From Neisseriaceae bacterium (GTDB taxonomy: Bacteria > Pseudomonadota > Gammaproteobacteria > Burkholderiales > UBA11063): 17,958 nucleotides of DNA. The DNA is taken from the NCBI GenBank assembly GCA_947470205.1, contig CANISK010000006.1, forward strand, positions 1 through 17,958, in the 5' to 3' direction. Under the pieces are notes generated by a model, which saw only the letters and a list, made by a program, of their open reading frames with translations, searched no databases and had not been told where the DNA came from. Every line of letters starts with the position of its first letter. Position 1 is the first letter of the stretch. Of this stretch, positions 1-8,287 are shown one piece after another. Position numbers and translations under genes: made by a program.

Positions 1-1097
1 AATATCATAAAAATATTAAAGACCTTGAAAATGATATATTTCATATTGCATGTAACATAATCAAAATACCCGAAGATAAATTTAGAAAAGAATTTATAGG
101 GAATGAATGTTTTTGGATCGAAGGACATATACCAAATAAAAAATATGAAAGTTTATTTGAGAAATTAAAATTTGATGTTATTGAAAAGCAAAATAAAATC
201 AAGGCAATTGAGGTTGAAGCTAAAATCACAATTGGTAAAATAAAAAAATTATACAAACAACTACAAAAGGCAGAGCGAGAGCAGAAGAAGGCTCGTACTG
301 AGATGGTTGAATCAAATCTACGTCTTGTAATATCAATCGCCAAAAAATATACCAACCGCGGGTTACACTTCTTAGATCTCATTCAAGAGGGTAATATTGG
401 ACTAATAAAAGCTATTGATAAATTCCAATACCGCAAAGGGTATAAATTTTCCACATACGCCACATGGTGGATAAGACAAGCAATCACACGCGCCATTGCA
501 GATCAAGGTAGAACGATTAGAATACCTGTGCACATGATAGAAACAATCAACCGTATGAGTAAAGAACACAGAAAACTCCTACAAGAAAACTCCGGAGAGC
601 CACTCACAAAAGAGCTTGCCACTCGTATGGAGGTTAGTGAAGAAAAAATTAGAAAAATTTACCAAGTAGCTCATGACTCCATCTCAATGGATGCAACGAT
701 TGGAGACGAAGATGATACCAGTTTTGGTGACTTTATTGAAGATAAATCTAGCGTAATACCATCTGAACATGGTATTGATTATAGCCTTAAAAAAACTGTT
801 CGTGAGGTGTTAAGCACCTTGTCTCCGCGCGAAGCTAAAGTATTATGCATGAGATTTGGTATTGATACGCTCACGGATCACACGCTAGAAGAGGTGGGTA
901 GACAGTTTGATGTTACTCGTGAAAGAATACGTCAGATAGAGGCCAAGGCAATTAGAAAATTACGTCAACCAAATAGAGCCGAACGATTAAAAAGCTTTTT
1001 GGATAGTTTTAGCAAAATAGAAGATTTAGACAAAGAAAACAAAGATGAAATAGATAACACTTTTGATTTTAATGATGACTGCGAAGATGATGAATAA
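1..1097 (+). CDS. rpoD: RNA polymerase primary sigma factor RpoD (sigma-70), 3' part
   Basis: The frame is open from base 3, so the gene begins before the window; the first internal ATG, at 303, lies inside conserved region 2 and is not the start. The protein directs core RNA polymerase to housekeeping promoters. Region 2 is nearly canonical ([17 protein letters not shown], then [21 protein letters not shown]). Region 3.0 keeps the [11 protein letters not shown] block, whose His and Glu contact extended -10 elements in E. coli sigma-70. Region 4.2 keeps the helix-turn-helix ([13 protein letters not shown]) that contacts -35 elements. The part before region 2 (bases 3-300) is Lys/Ile/Glu-rich and much less conserved, as expected for region 1.2 and the non-conserved insert. 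Oddities: the protein does not stop after the usual SFLD but runs on for 30 residues, 14 of them Asp or Glu. A Cys replaces the usual Arg in VLCMRFGI. The gene end overlaps hprK. Confidence 0.95.
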   Translation, partial: YHKNIKDLENDIFHIACNIIKIPEDKFRKEFIGNECFWIEGHIPNKKYESLFEKLKFDVIEKQNKIKAIEVEAKITIGKIKKLYKQLQKAEREQKKARTEMVESNLRLVISIAKKYTNRGLHFLDLIQEGNIGLIKAIDKFQYRKGYKFSTYATWWIRQAITRAIADQGRTIRIPVHMIETINRMSKEHRKLLQENSGEPLTKELATRMEVSEEKIRKIYQVAHDSISMDATIGDEDDTSFGDFIEDKSSVIPSEHGIDYSLKKTVREVLSTLSPREAKVLCMRFGIDTLTDHTLEEVGRQFDVTRERIRQIEAKAIRKLRQPNRAERLKSFLDSFSKIEDLDKENKDEIDNTFDFNDDCEDDE

Positions 1098-1596
1098 TAT
1101 TCACGGCACTGCGGTATCCATCAATGGAACAGGTGTGGTGATTATGGGGGGCAGCGGGATAGGAAAAACAGAAACCGCCTTGGGGTTGATAGATCGTGGT
1201 CATCAATTAATTGCCGATGATACCGTGGTGATTAACAGCAACATAAATGGTGGGGTGATACTATCAAGCTTAAAATATGCTATTGGTTATATGCACTTAA
1301 AAGGGGTTGGATTTATTAATATTGGTAAAATATATAATGAATACAATAATATAAAAAATCATGTTAATTGCGATCTCATCGTGACACTTACAAATGACGA
1401 TGTAAAATTTACATTAAATAATGTATATGAGCACATGGAGTACGTTATTATCGAAAACATAAAAATACCAAATATAATACTCCCAATCGGCAATAATCGA
1501 AATTTACCGCTTATAATTGAATGCATAATTAAAAATTATCAACTTATGCAGAATGGTTATAACGCACATGAAATATTTATCAAAAATAATACTTAA
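1087..1596 (+). CDS. hprK: HPr kinase/phosphorylase-like protein, C-terminal kinase domain only
   Basis: About 169 residues from ATG 1087 (an adjacent ATG is at 1090). The frame is open back to ATG 1063, but only the part after 1087 resembles the family. I see the His-Gly motif (His6), a P-loop GGSGIGKT (21-28), the Ala-Asp-Asp motif (43-45) and a C-terminal block (RNLPLIIE...[15 protein letters not shown]) that matches the family end. The family protein phosphorylates HPr of the sugar phosphotransferase system on serine. Full-length beta/gamma forms have about 310 residues with an N-terminal domain of about 130, which is absent; a kinase-only form is known from Alphaproteobacteria. The signature usually read as LEIRGLGI is MHLKGVGF here (residues 69-76), with His for Glu and Lys for Arg, and the later Pro-Gly before RN is Asn-Asn. 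There is no clear ribosome binding site, and the 11-base overlap with rpoD suggests translational coupling. Family is secure; activity and substrate are uncertain. Confidence 0.8.
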   Translation: MMNNIHGTAVSINGTGVVIMGGSGIGKTETALGLIDRGHQLIADDTVVINSNINGGVILSSLKYAIGYMHLKGVGFINIGKIYNEYNNIKNHVNCDLIVTLTNDDVKFTLNNVYEHMEYVIIENIKIPNIILPIGNNRNLPLIIECIIKNYQLMQNGYNAHEIFIKNNT

Positions 1597-1668
1597 AATA
1601 AACGCACTAGAAGTATTTATAAAATCAACAAGATGAAGAATGCAATTCATAGCATAAAGGCAAATATC

Positions 1669-2499
1669 ATGCAGATTGTCTTGATTAGTGGGCTTGCTGG
1701 GGCTGGCAAGTCTACTGCATTAAAAATATTAGAAGACAATGGGTATTATTGTGTTGATAATCTACCACCTTCAATGATAACATCTCTCATAGAAACGCAC
1801 CCTAGTATAGAAAAAATAGCAATTGTGGTTGACACCAGAAGTCATAAAACATTACAGCAGTTACCGCTTGCAATAAAGAATATCAATGCGCTTGGGGCGG
1901 ATGTTAAGATTATTTATTTGGAGGCATCATCAGAAATTCTTATTAAAAGATTTTCTGAAACTAGACGCAAGCACCCGTTATCTCATCACACAAAAACTAT
2001 TATAGACTGCATTTATGAAGAACAGGAGATTTTATCAACGGTCAAGCAAATTGCACACCGAATTGATACCAGTAACTTGTCCGCTAATGAACTACGTAGA
2101 ATCATCAAACAATTTGTAAACGTCGAAAATGGTGATTTTACAATAGTAATACAATCATTTGGTTTTAAATATGGTCTACCTATAGATTCTGATTTTGTTT
2201 TTGATGTAAGATGCCTGCCAAATCCTCATTATGCTGAATCAATCCGTGATTTTAACGGTACGGAAGCACCAATTATTGAATTTTTACAAAAAGAACCCAA
2301 GGTGACACAAATGACTAATGATATATTTGAGTATCTTCATAGGTGGGTAGCAGAAATCAATCAAGATAATCGCAATTATTTAACTATTTCAATTGGTTGT
2401 ACTGGCGGTAAACACCGTTCAGTTTATATCACAGATCAGTTATTTAAATTATTTCACCAAATCAAATATAAGGTACTAATTCGACATAGGCAAATTTAA
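1669..2499 (+). CDS. rapZ: RNase adapter RapZ / P-loop nucleotide-binding protein
   Basis: 276 residues from ATG 1669. I chose this start over the in-frame ATG at 1633 because AAAGG (1656-1660) lies 8 bases upstream and because the family begins directly with a strand and P-loop, here MQIVLISG followed by LAGAGKST (9-16). Other family marks are GYYCVDNLPP, RFSETRRKHPL, SFGFKYGLPIDSDFVFDVR, LPNPHY and the C-terminal IGCTGGKHRSVYI block. In E. coli RapZ binds the small RNAs GlmY and GlmZ and controls glucosamine-6-phosphate synthase; in other bacteria the role is less clear, and an hprK-rapZ pair is common. The protein ends at RHRQI, so the basic Lys-Arg-Lys tail used for RNA binding in E. coli is missing. 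The hprK-rapZ spacing is 72 bases, so co-transcription with rpoD-hprK is plausible. Confidence 0.95.
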   Translation: MQIVLISGLAGAGKSTALKILEDNGYYCVDNLPPSMITSLIETHPSIEKIAIVVDTRSHKTLQQLPLAIKNINALGADVKIIYLEASSEILIKRFSETRRKHPLSHHTKTIIDCIYEEQEILSTVKQIAHRIDTSNLSANELRRIIKQFVNVENGDFTIVIQSFGFKYGLPIDSDFVFDVRCLPNPHYAESIRDFNGTEAPIIEFLQKEPKVTQMTNDIFEYLHRWVAEINQDNRNYLTISIGCTGGKHRSVYITDQLFKLFHQIKYKVLIRHRQI

Positions 2500-2776
2500 A
2501 AAATATACATTTGCACATGTTTAAAAATTGACATTCATTCGGCTACTCTAAATTAATTTCTTCAGAATCTTTTTGATACTTGGCACGGGGTATAGTTTTA
2601 TAAAAATACTCGATAAAAGCATCCAATTTTTTTATCAATTTGTATTGCAGTATTATATTATATACTCCAACAGAATGAAAGAACCAGTTAGGCATGAGCG
2701 ACGACGTTTACTCTCTGTAAATAAGGGGCGAAATAACAACACTGGGATTTCATTATGTTTGAGTATATATAAACAG
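2500..2776. other. Convergent intergenic region, no convincing gene
   Basis: This stretch separates the 3' ends of rapZ (plus) and the M48 protease gene (minus). I find no clear intrinsic terminator: the best inverted repeat, TGTTT/AAACA near 2756-2775, has only five pairs. On the minus strand a 50-codon frame runs from ATG 2695 to a TAG at 2543. It encodes a Lys/Glu-rich peptide with no recognisable family and has no ribosome binding site. A second minus-strand frame overlaps its upstream half. A plus-strand frame starting at TTG 2573 runs into the protease gene and looks like chance. The subregion 2690-2735 is richer in G and C than its surroundings. A decayed gene or a small peptide gene is possible but unproven. 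Confidence 0.5.
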
Positions 2777-4351
2777 CTAATATGACCCGTATCTAGCATG
2801 ATTTTTAATAAGAGCTTGTATGTCTATAATGTTAGAGCTTATAATGTCATTAAAATAATCATTTTTATCTGTAGTGGTTTTTTTGAGAGATTGCTCAAAA
2901 TTATTTAACGCGCTTTTGTGGTTACCAAGTAATAACTGTTGATTGGCCAATGCATAAAAATATAGCTTTTGATTATTTAATTTTGTATCTGAATATACCG
3001 ATGCCATACGAGACCAAATATCCATATCATTTGGATATTGCTCACTCAAGGTTAATAAATATTTACTCGCGTTTATATAATCTTTCGTGCCAATCATTAA
3101 GTCCACCCTACCCACCCATAGACTTTTATATTCGGAAAACAACACCAATGCCTCTTGATATACCATATCCGCTTTTTTGTATTCTTTAAGTACTGCATAT
3201 ATCACACCTTTTAAACTATAATACACGGGGTGTTTTTTGAGTGATGTATCATGTATTTTATTTAAATACAATAGTGCATTTTGCGGATGGCTATGGCTGT
3301 AGTACGCAAACGCTAAGCCATAATAAATAATATCTATTTTAAAATAACGCTTGTTTTTGATGGATTGTTGGTAAAAATTAATCGCGGCAATGAAACCCAA
3401 TTTTCTCACTCTAGATTTCTCTTTAATTAATAAATAAAATAAACTATCTGGGCGCATTTTTACTGGTAATTGATTGGCCCTTAACTCTGCCTCACTAATA
3501 CGCTCTAAAGTTACCGGATGAGTTCTTAAAAAGGCTAGCGCATCATTATTGTTAAATTTTTCTGAATTCTGTAATTTTGCAAAAAAACTAGGCATGGCGT
3601 GGGCATCAAAACCAGCGTTATACATGATATCCTGACCTACTCTATCTGCTTCACGCTCAAAGTCTCTGGAGAAAGATAATATTGTTTGCATGGCAACACC
3701 CTGCCCACCACTTGCAACAGCAACGGCGATTCCAGGATTGAATGGCGCCAAAAGAGCGCCAGCTATGATGCCAGCCAATGATAGCCACTGGTTTCTATCA
3801 TAGAGTGCAATATTTCTAAAAACATGATGTTGAATAATGTGTGATATTTCATGCGCCATTACAGATGCGAGCTCAGATTCTGATTGGGTGGTATAAATTA
3901 AACCATTATATACACAAATAAACCCACCTGGAAGTGCAAATGCGTTTATTTCGTTGCCTTTTAGTGCGTAGAAATTAAAATAATTATTATTAAATAAAGA
4001 TGAATAACTAACTAACTCGCTACCAATGCTATTGAGGTAGTACAGGGTGTCATAGTCATCCAACATATCACCAGCTTGTGCAATTGAATTAACAACCTGT
4101 CTACCAAAAAAAGCAGCATCTGCTGAGCTTAATATTCCCCTGTCGGCATCTCCAAGATCTGGGAGAAATTTGGAATATTCTAAGGTGGTGCTGCAACATG
4201 TATTGGCAATTACACCCATAGATATGATATTTGTTATATGTTTTAACAGTCCACGTCTAGAAATATCACGCACCAATTCCATTTGCTGCTGTGGGGTTTG
4301 GCGCTTAGATTTAAACAATAAATCTAAGTATTTACTAATAACTTCTACCAT
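2777..4351 (-). CDS. BepA-like M48 zinc metalloprotease with TPR repeats
   Basis: 524 residues. The peptidase M48 domain (about 80-300) carries the zinc motif HEISH (His167, Glu168, His171) and the third ligand in READRVG (Glu234). Before it comes the typical FALPGGFICVYNGLI strand with the Pro-Gly-Gly turn, and before the zinc motif QSESELASVMA. The C-terminal half (about 320-500) is helical with TPR-like repeats. This architecture matches E. coli BepA/YfgC, a periplasmic protease and chaperone that degrades or helps assemble stalled outer-membrane proteins with the BAM complex. It follows bamC by 15 bases, which fits that job. The N-terminus has a long charged stretch, then SRRGLLK (31-37) and a modest hydrophobic run, which looks like a twin-arginine signal rather than a Sec one. 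Start ATG 4351 has no obvious ribosome binding site; Met24 (codon at 4282) is an alternative that keeps the Arg-Arg motif. Confidence 0.9.
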   Translation of the reverse strand: MVEVISKYLDLLFKSKRQTPQQQMELVRDISRRGLLKHITNIISMGVIANTCCSTTLEYSKFLPDLGDADRGILSSADAAFFGRQVVNSIAQAGDMLDDYDTLYYLNSIGSELVSYSSLFNNNYFNFYALKGNEINAFALPGGFICVYNGLIYTTQSESELASVMAHEISHIIQHHVFRNIALYDRNQWLSLAGIIAGALLAPFNPGIAVAVASGGQGVAMQTILSFSRDFEREADRVGQDIMYNAGFDAHAMPSFFAKLQNSEKFNNNDALAFLRTHPVTLERISEAELRANQLPVKMRPDSLFYLLIKEKSRVRKLGFIAAINFYQQSIKNKRYFKIDIIYYGLAFAYYSHSHPQNALLYLNKIHDTSLKKHPVYYSLKGVIYAVLKEYKKADMVYQEALVLFSEYKSLWVGRVDLMIGTKDYINASKYLLTLSEQYPNDMDIWSRMASVYSDTKLNNQKLYFYALANQQLLLGNHKSALNNFEQSLKKTTTDKNDYFNDIISSNIIDIQALIKNHARYGSY

Positions 4352-4366
4352 ATAACATACATTTAA

Positions 4367-5485
4367 TTATTTTAACTGTTTATTTAAATCATTAATATAT
4401 TTGTTCAATAAAGCACTGTCTTGCAATTTATTTAAAGTAGTTATGTTGATAACGGTTTTTGTATCGTTTGTAGTTAATTTTACTATATATTCTGCATCTG
4501 GCACTTTTAATGTTTGACCATTTCCAGTTTTAAATAATTTACTAAAAAATCCGTCTTCTGGAGCTCTTACCTCAGATTGCATGGGGTATACATAATATTC
4601 CCCTCTGGTTCTGTCCTTATCACTCACGCCAAGCCCGATTCTATCTAAAGCCAAAGCTACACGCCACCATGATCTATCAAATTCATCATTTAAAATGATT
4701 TGATGATTTTGTATTGATGTATCGAGAGCTTGAGATTTATTTGCATTGGTTGAATTGGTTACAATGGATGAATCCACTTTGATATTTTTTTCACTCGGTA
4801 ACCCATAAAAAGCCATAAATTGCATCAAAAAATCTAACTCCAATTGTGGATTTGGAGGCAACGCCATCCATCTTGTGATTTGACGATCTGACGTCTCAAT
4901 GGTGGAATTTAACACTTTGCCACACCCCGGGAAAACCTCACTCATTTGAATATCAGTCACAAAAATTTGTACATTTTTGTTATTTTGCCATAAGGTAATT
5001 TTAAACATATACTGAGTGGGCATGTTGTAAATCTCACCCCAGCCTATCCATTCGAAAAATGAACGAATTCCGGTTTGTGATACATTGCTATTTCTTGTAG
5101 ACCAATCGGTCTGCACGCTTCCTATTACCTGGTTTTGATATTTAACTGTTAAACCAAGCTCAGTTAGGTAAGTTATCATTTTTGGCCATACATCATCCAC
5201 ATTGGTATTTTCAACCACAAGCCACCTTTGTGATCCACCTTGTTCAATGCGCATATTAAAAATTTTAGCAAGTTGATATTGACTGTCTTTTATCTGTGAC
5301 TCAATCTTCTTATAAGTTTCATTTATGTTGGGTGCGGTTAACTCTGGTGGTACCAATAAATTAGTTTTTTCTGGTTTTATGTTTACCTGTGAGCTATATT
5401 CAGTATTTGGTGTGAAATTTGCGCACCCTACAATAATAATAGCTATGGTAATATTTAATACATAAAAAAGTTTAGATAGTTTCAT
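4367..5485 (-). CDS. bamC: Outer membrane protein assembly factor BamC (lipoprotein)
   Basis: 372 residues. The N-terminus is a lipoprotein signal: two lysines, a hydrophobic run and the lipobox IIVGC with Cys21, followed by Ala, which permits outer-membrane sorting. An unstructured segment with the BamC mark LLVPPELTAP follows, then two helix-grip domains: RWLVVENTNVDDVWPKM onward (about 107-220) and, after an Asn/Ser/Thr-rich linker, RSWWRVALALDRIGLGVSDKDR onward (about 270-370). BamC is an accessory lipoprotein of the BAM complex, which inserts beta-barrel proteins into the outer membrane; the N-terminal segment contacts BamD in E. coli. The dapA-bamC order is also found in E. coli, and the sequence is closest to the betaproteobacterial form from memory. 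The likely ribosome binding site (AAGGA) overlaps the dapA stop and lies 14 bases from the ATG, longer than ideal. Confidence 0.93.
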   Translation of the reverse strand: MKLSKLFYVLNITIAIIIVGCANFTPNTEYSSQVNIKPEKTNLLVPPELTAPNINETYKKIESQIKDSQYQLAKIFNMRIEQGGSQRWLVVENTNVDDVWPKMITYLTELGLTVKYQNQVIGSVQTDWSTRNSNVSQTGIRSFFEWIGWGEIYNMPTQYMFKITLWQNNKNVQIFVTDIQMSEVFPGCGKVLNSTIETSDRQITRWMALPPNPQLELDFLMQFMAFYGLPSEKNIKVDSSIVTNSTNANKSQALDTSIQNHQIILNDEFDRSWWRVALALDRIGLGVSDKDRTRGEYYVYPMQSEVRAPEDGFFSKLFKTGNGQTLKVPDAEYIVKLTTNDTKTVINITTLNKLQDSALLNKYINDLNKQLK

Positions 5486-5502
5486 AAAAGTGTATTATTT
5501 CC

Positions 5503-6390
5503 TTATGTGATCAACATAACTTGTTTGAGTGCTGTTATCATTCGCAATTGATTATCTTTGGTTAACGCAGTCAGGGGTAAACGTAAGACTGGATGTGAGA
5601 TTATCTTATTGGCAAAAAGTGCCCATTTAACCGGTATAGGGTTTGACTCAATACCCATTAGCTCATAAAACTCGAGAAGCTCATCATTGATATGTCTTGC
5701 GATTGTTATCTCGTTTGCAATACTAGCATGGCATAATTTACTCATCTTACTTGGCAATAAATTACCAAGCACAGATATCACACCATTGCCACCCAATAAC
5801 ATAAATTCCATCGCCGTACCGTCATCCCCAGAGAACAACAAAAAATCATGAGGTTTATTTTTGTGAATATTTGTTAATCTTGCTAAGTCCCCCGTGGCGT
5901 CCTTTAGCCCTACAATGTTTGATGAATCATGGGATAAGCGTAGCACAATATCATCCCCGATATCACATGCCGTTCTTCCTGGTACATTATATAAGATTAT
6001 AGGCTTAATGCTAATATATGATAAATGCAAAAAATGTTGATAAAGCCCTTCTTGAGTTGGTTTTACATAGCAAGGAGCAGCAATCATTATATAATCTATC
6101 CCATCAATTTTATTTAAAATATTGATGTAATCTGTCGCCTCCTGAGTGCCGGGGATACTTACACCCACAATCACCGATACTCTTTTTGCAATAGTTTTAA
6201 TTGCAAAATTTATCACCTGCATTTTATCATGTAATGATAAAGCACTCCCCTCACCAGTAGATCCCAAAACCACAAGACCATTTGCACCGTTATTAATTTG
6301 ATATTCAATTAATTTTTCATATGAAACATAATCTATATCCATATTTGGTGAGAATGGTGTAACAATTGCGGTTAATAGCCCTTGTAACAT
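5503..6390 (-). CDS. dapA: 4-hydroxy-tetrahydrodipicolinate synthase DapA
   Basis: 295 residues, close to the family's usual 290-300 and full length. It condenses pyruvate with aspartate semialdehyde, the first committed step of the diaminopimelate/lysine pathway, in the cytoplasm as a TIM-barrel tetramer. The Schiff-base lysine is Lys163 in VGLKDATGD and the catalytic tyrosine is Tyr134 in ILYNVPGRT, whose Arg binds the aldehyde. The first active-site loop reads GSTGEG (43-48): Ser44 replaces the usual first Thr, a conservative change. The start is fixed by a near-perfect ribosome binding site between the tsaB stop and the ATG. The gene lies 9 bases after tsaB and 17 bases before bamC, so it sits in the middle of the hemW-to-protease operon. 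It should supply peptidoglycan precursor as well as lysine. Confidence 0.97.
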   Translation of the reverse strand: MLQGLLTAIVTPFSPNMDIDYVSYEKLIEYQINNGANGLVVLGSTGEGSALSLHDKMQVINFAIKTIAKRVSVIVGVSIPGTQEATDYINILNKIDGIDYIMIAAPCYVKPTQEGLYQHFLHLSYISIKPIILYNVPGRTACDIGDDIVLRLSHDSSNIVGLKDATGDLARLTNIHKNKPHDFLLFSGDDGTAMEFMLLGGNGVISVLGNLLPSKMSKLCHASIANEITIARHINDELLEFYELMGIESNPIPVKWALFANKIISHPVLRLPLTALTKDNQLRMITALKQVMLIT

Positions 6391-6394
6391 ATTG

Positions 6395-6400
6395 CCTCCT
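6395..6400 (-). promoter_or_regulatory. Strong ribosome binding site of dapA
   Basis: The minus strand reads AGGAGG, four bases before the dapA ATG and overlapping the last base pair of the tsaB stop codon region. It is the best Shine-Dalgarno match in the window. It suggests that dapA is translated independently and more strongly than its operon neighbours. Confidence 0.85.
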
Positions 6401-7104
6401 TATTGTTGTCTTAATTTTTGTTGTTCTTTAATATTTAATGCGATTTTATTGCGAAGATACAATAAATCAAGTTTATCTACGGGTATGCTTGGTAATTGCT
6501 TTTTATTTACTAGTGTGATCATATTGGTCGCATTGGGAACAATTGCATTATTATTTGCGTGGAGTCTATCTATATCACACACTTCACGTATTTCTTGTGG
6601 TAGTGTATTGTAATAATTCACCAAGCCATCGCCGATAAATACTGTATCATTAAGATTGCTCACCAAAATATCTTGTGGATATGTAAGTTGTGGTTCGATG
6701 GTATATTTGAGTGTATGAGAATCCACTCCAGCAAAATACAGTTGTTTTAATTTTGCGTCAATGCCGATTATCATCTGTCGAGATTTTGTGAGATTTATGG
6801 CGCACTCCACAAACATGTAAAATCTGGGTATTGGGATAACTTGAATATTTCCGCCATAGGCTAACCCCATAACCACAGACAGCCCTATTCTAAGTCCAGT
6901 AAAAGAGCCTGGCCCCTGATTGTAGGCAATTATATCAACGTCATTTAGATTTAGCATCACTTCTTTAAGTAATTCATCAATCTTTAAAATGATAACTTCT
7001 GAGTAATTATCTTCTATTTTATAACTTTTCATTAAAGTCTTTGAGTTGGTAAAAACCGCTAATGAGAAGTTATTTGTGCTGGTGTCTAGTGCTAAAATAT
7101 TCAT
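6400..7104 (-). CDS. tsaB: tRNA t6A biosynthesis protein TsaB
   Basis: 234 residues. The N-terminal ASKHA-fold strand ILALDTSTNNFSLAV and the family signature NQGPGSFTGLRIGLSVVMGLA (about 63-83) identify it. The segment IGIDAKLKQLYFAG matches the usual MDAR-x-EVY block, and the C-terminus YLRNKIALNIKEQ matches the family end. TsaB has no catalytic site of its own; it forms a heterodimer with TsaD and, with TsaE and TsaC, makes threonylcarbamoyladenosine at position 37 of tRNAs that read ANN codons. It is essential in most bacteria. The gene starts 22 bases after hemW with AAGGTG about 9 bases before the ATG. rimI, which often follows tsaB in other Proteobacteria, is absent here and dapA takes its place. 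Confidence 0.95.
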   Translation of the reverse strand: MNILALDTSTNNFSLAVFTNSKTLMKSYKIEDNYSEVIILKIDELLKEVMLNLNDVDIIAYNQGPGSFTGLRIGLSVVMGLAYGGNIQVIPIPRFYMFVECAINLTKSRQMIIGIDAKLKQLYFAGVDSHTLKYTIEPQLTYPQDILVSNLNDTVFIGDGLVNYYNTLPQEIREVCDIDRLHANNNAIVPNATNMITLVNKKQLPSIPVDKLDLLYLRNKIALNIKEQQKLRQQ

Positions 7105-7126
7105 TCAATCAATTCACCTTATGAAT

Positions 7127-8287
7127 TCATGCTAAAAATAACAATAATGCATCATTTAAAAAATTAACCCCATGGGGTGTTGGTATTATCATATTCCCTT
7201 TTAAGTTAATAAAACTCTTACTTTCAGCTTCTTGAAGTTTGGGCAAAATTGCATTAAGTGGCAACCCAGTTCGTTCAGTAAACCACGATACTGGCACACC
7301 ATCAATTAAACGCAATCCATTCATGGCAAACTCAAACGGTAACTCATGATTTTTAACTTCACGCGTTTCAATAATATGGGTATTATTAACAATACTTTTC
7401 ATGTACTGCGTAGGATTTTTATGCCTAATTTCTCTAATAATTTTATTTTGATAGCTAATTTTAGAGTGCGCTCCAGCTCCAATTCCTAAGTAGTCCCCAA
7501 AAGTCCAGTAATTTAAGTTATGCTGTGCATAAGTTTTATTTTTTGCGAATGCAGATATTTCATACCGATCATACTTCGCATCTTTAAGAATATTAATAAC
7601 TTCTTCCTGCATGGCAAAACAAATATCATTATCTGGTAGATTTTTAGGTGTATTGGTATAAAAATAGGTATTTGGTTCAATGGTTAGATTATAACAAGAA
7701 ATATGATTTGGATTTAGAAAAATTACACTGTTGATATCTTTAATTGCGTCTTGAATGTCTTGATTGGGTAATACATACATAATATCAACATTTACAAATT
7801 CAAATATTTCAAGCGCAGTGTTAACAGTATTAATTGCGGTCTTACCATCATGCACACGACCCAGAGACTTTAAAAAAACATCATTAAAAGACTGCACCCC
7901 GATGGATAATCTATTGACCCCAGCTTTTTTGTATTCATTAAAATTACTCAAATCTAAAGTTCCAGGGTTTGCCTCAAGGGTAATTTCAGCATATGGAGAT
8001 AAATTTACCATACTTCGTACGCCATTTAATAAATTATGAATAGCGGATCCACTGAATAAACTTGGCGTACCTCCGCCAATAAAAACAGTACTCACCATTC
8101 TACCCCAAATAGATGGCATAGCCAACTCCAAATCTTTCAACACACAATTAATATAGTCTGTTTCAAGAGTGTTAAAATCTGTATAGTTTACCTGATGGGA
8201 ATTAAAGTCACAATAAGGGCATTTTTTTACACACCATGGAATATGGATGTATAAACCAAGCGGTGGTAATGTATGTAAATTAATCAA
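7127..8287 (-). CDS. hemW: Radical SAM protein HemW (heme chaperone, HemN-like)
   Basis: 386 residues. YIHIPWC at the N-terminus leads into the radical SAM cysteines C19-x3-C23-x2-C26, within CVKKCPYCDFNSH, the form typical of HemW rather than of true coproporphyrinogen dehydrogenase HemN. Further marks are the FIGGGTPSLF glycine motif, EANPGTL, GVNRLSIGVQSF and YEISAFA. A HemN C-terminal domain follows from about residue 300. HemW binds a [4Fe-4S] cluster and heme and is proposed to insert heme into respiratory proteins. The best start is TTG 8287: GAGG (8293-8296) lies five bases before it, and no in-frame ATG precedes the conserved region. It is the first gene of the minus-strand operon. 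Confidence 0.93.
   Translation of the reverse strand: MINLHTLPPLGLYIHIPWCVKKCPYCDFNSHQVNYTDFNTLETDYINCVLKDLELAMPSIWGRMVSTVFIGGGTPSLFSGSAIHNLLNGVRSMVNLSPYAEITLEANPGTLDLSNFNEYKKAGVNRLSIGVQSFNDVFLKSLGRVHDGKTAINTVNTALEIFEFVNVDIMYVLPNQDIQDAIKDINSVIFLNPNHISCYNLTIEPNTYFYTNTPKNLPDNDICFAMQEEVINILKDAKYDRYEISAFAKNKTYAQHNLNYWTFGDYLGIGAGAHSKISYQNKIIREIRHKNPTQYMKSIVNNTHIIETREVKNHELPFEFAMNGLRLIDGVPVSWFTERTGLPLNAILPKLQEAESKSFINLKGNMIIPTPHGVNFLNDALLLFLA

Noticed and set aside
41..382. Minus-strand 113-codon frame at the left edge
   Set aside because: It lies opposite rpoD, and its Phe/Ser/Leu-rich product is what the complement of an A-rich coding frame gives.
303..1097. rpoD starting at ATG 303
   Set aside because: The frame is open to the left edge and this ATG lies within conserved sigma region 2, so the real start is outside the window.
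2573..2785. Plus-strand 70-codon frame after rapZ
   Set aside because: It starts with TTG, has no ribosome binding site or family resemblance, and runs into the end of the protease gene on the other strand.
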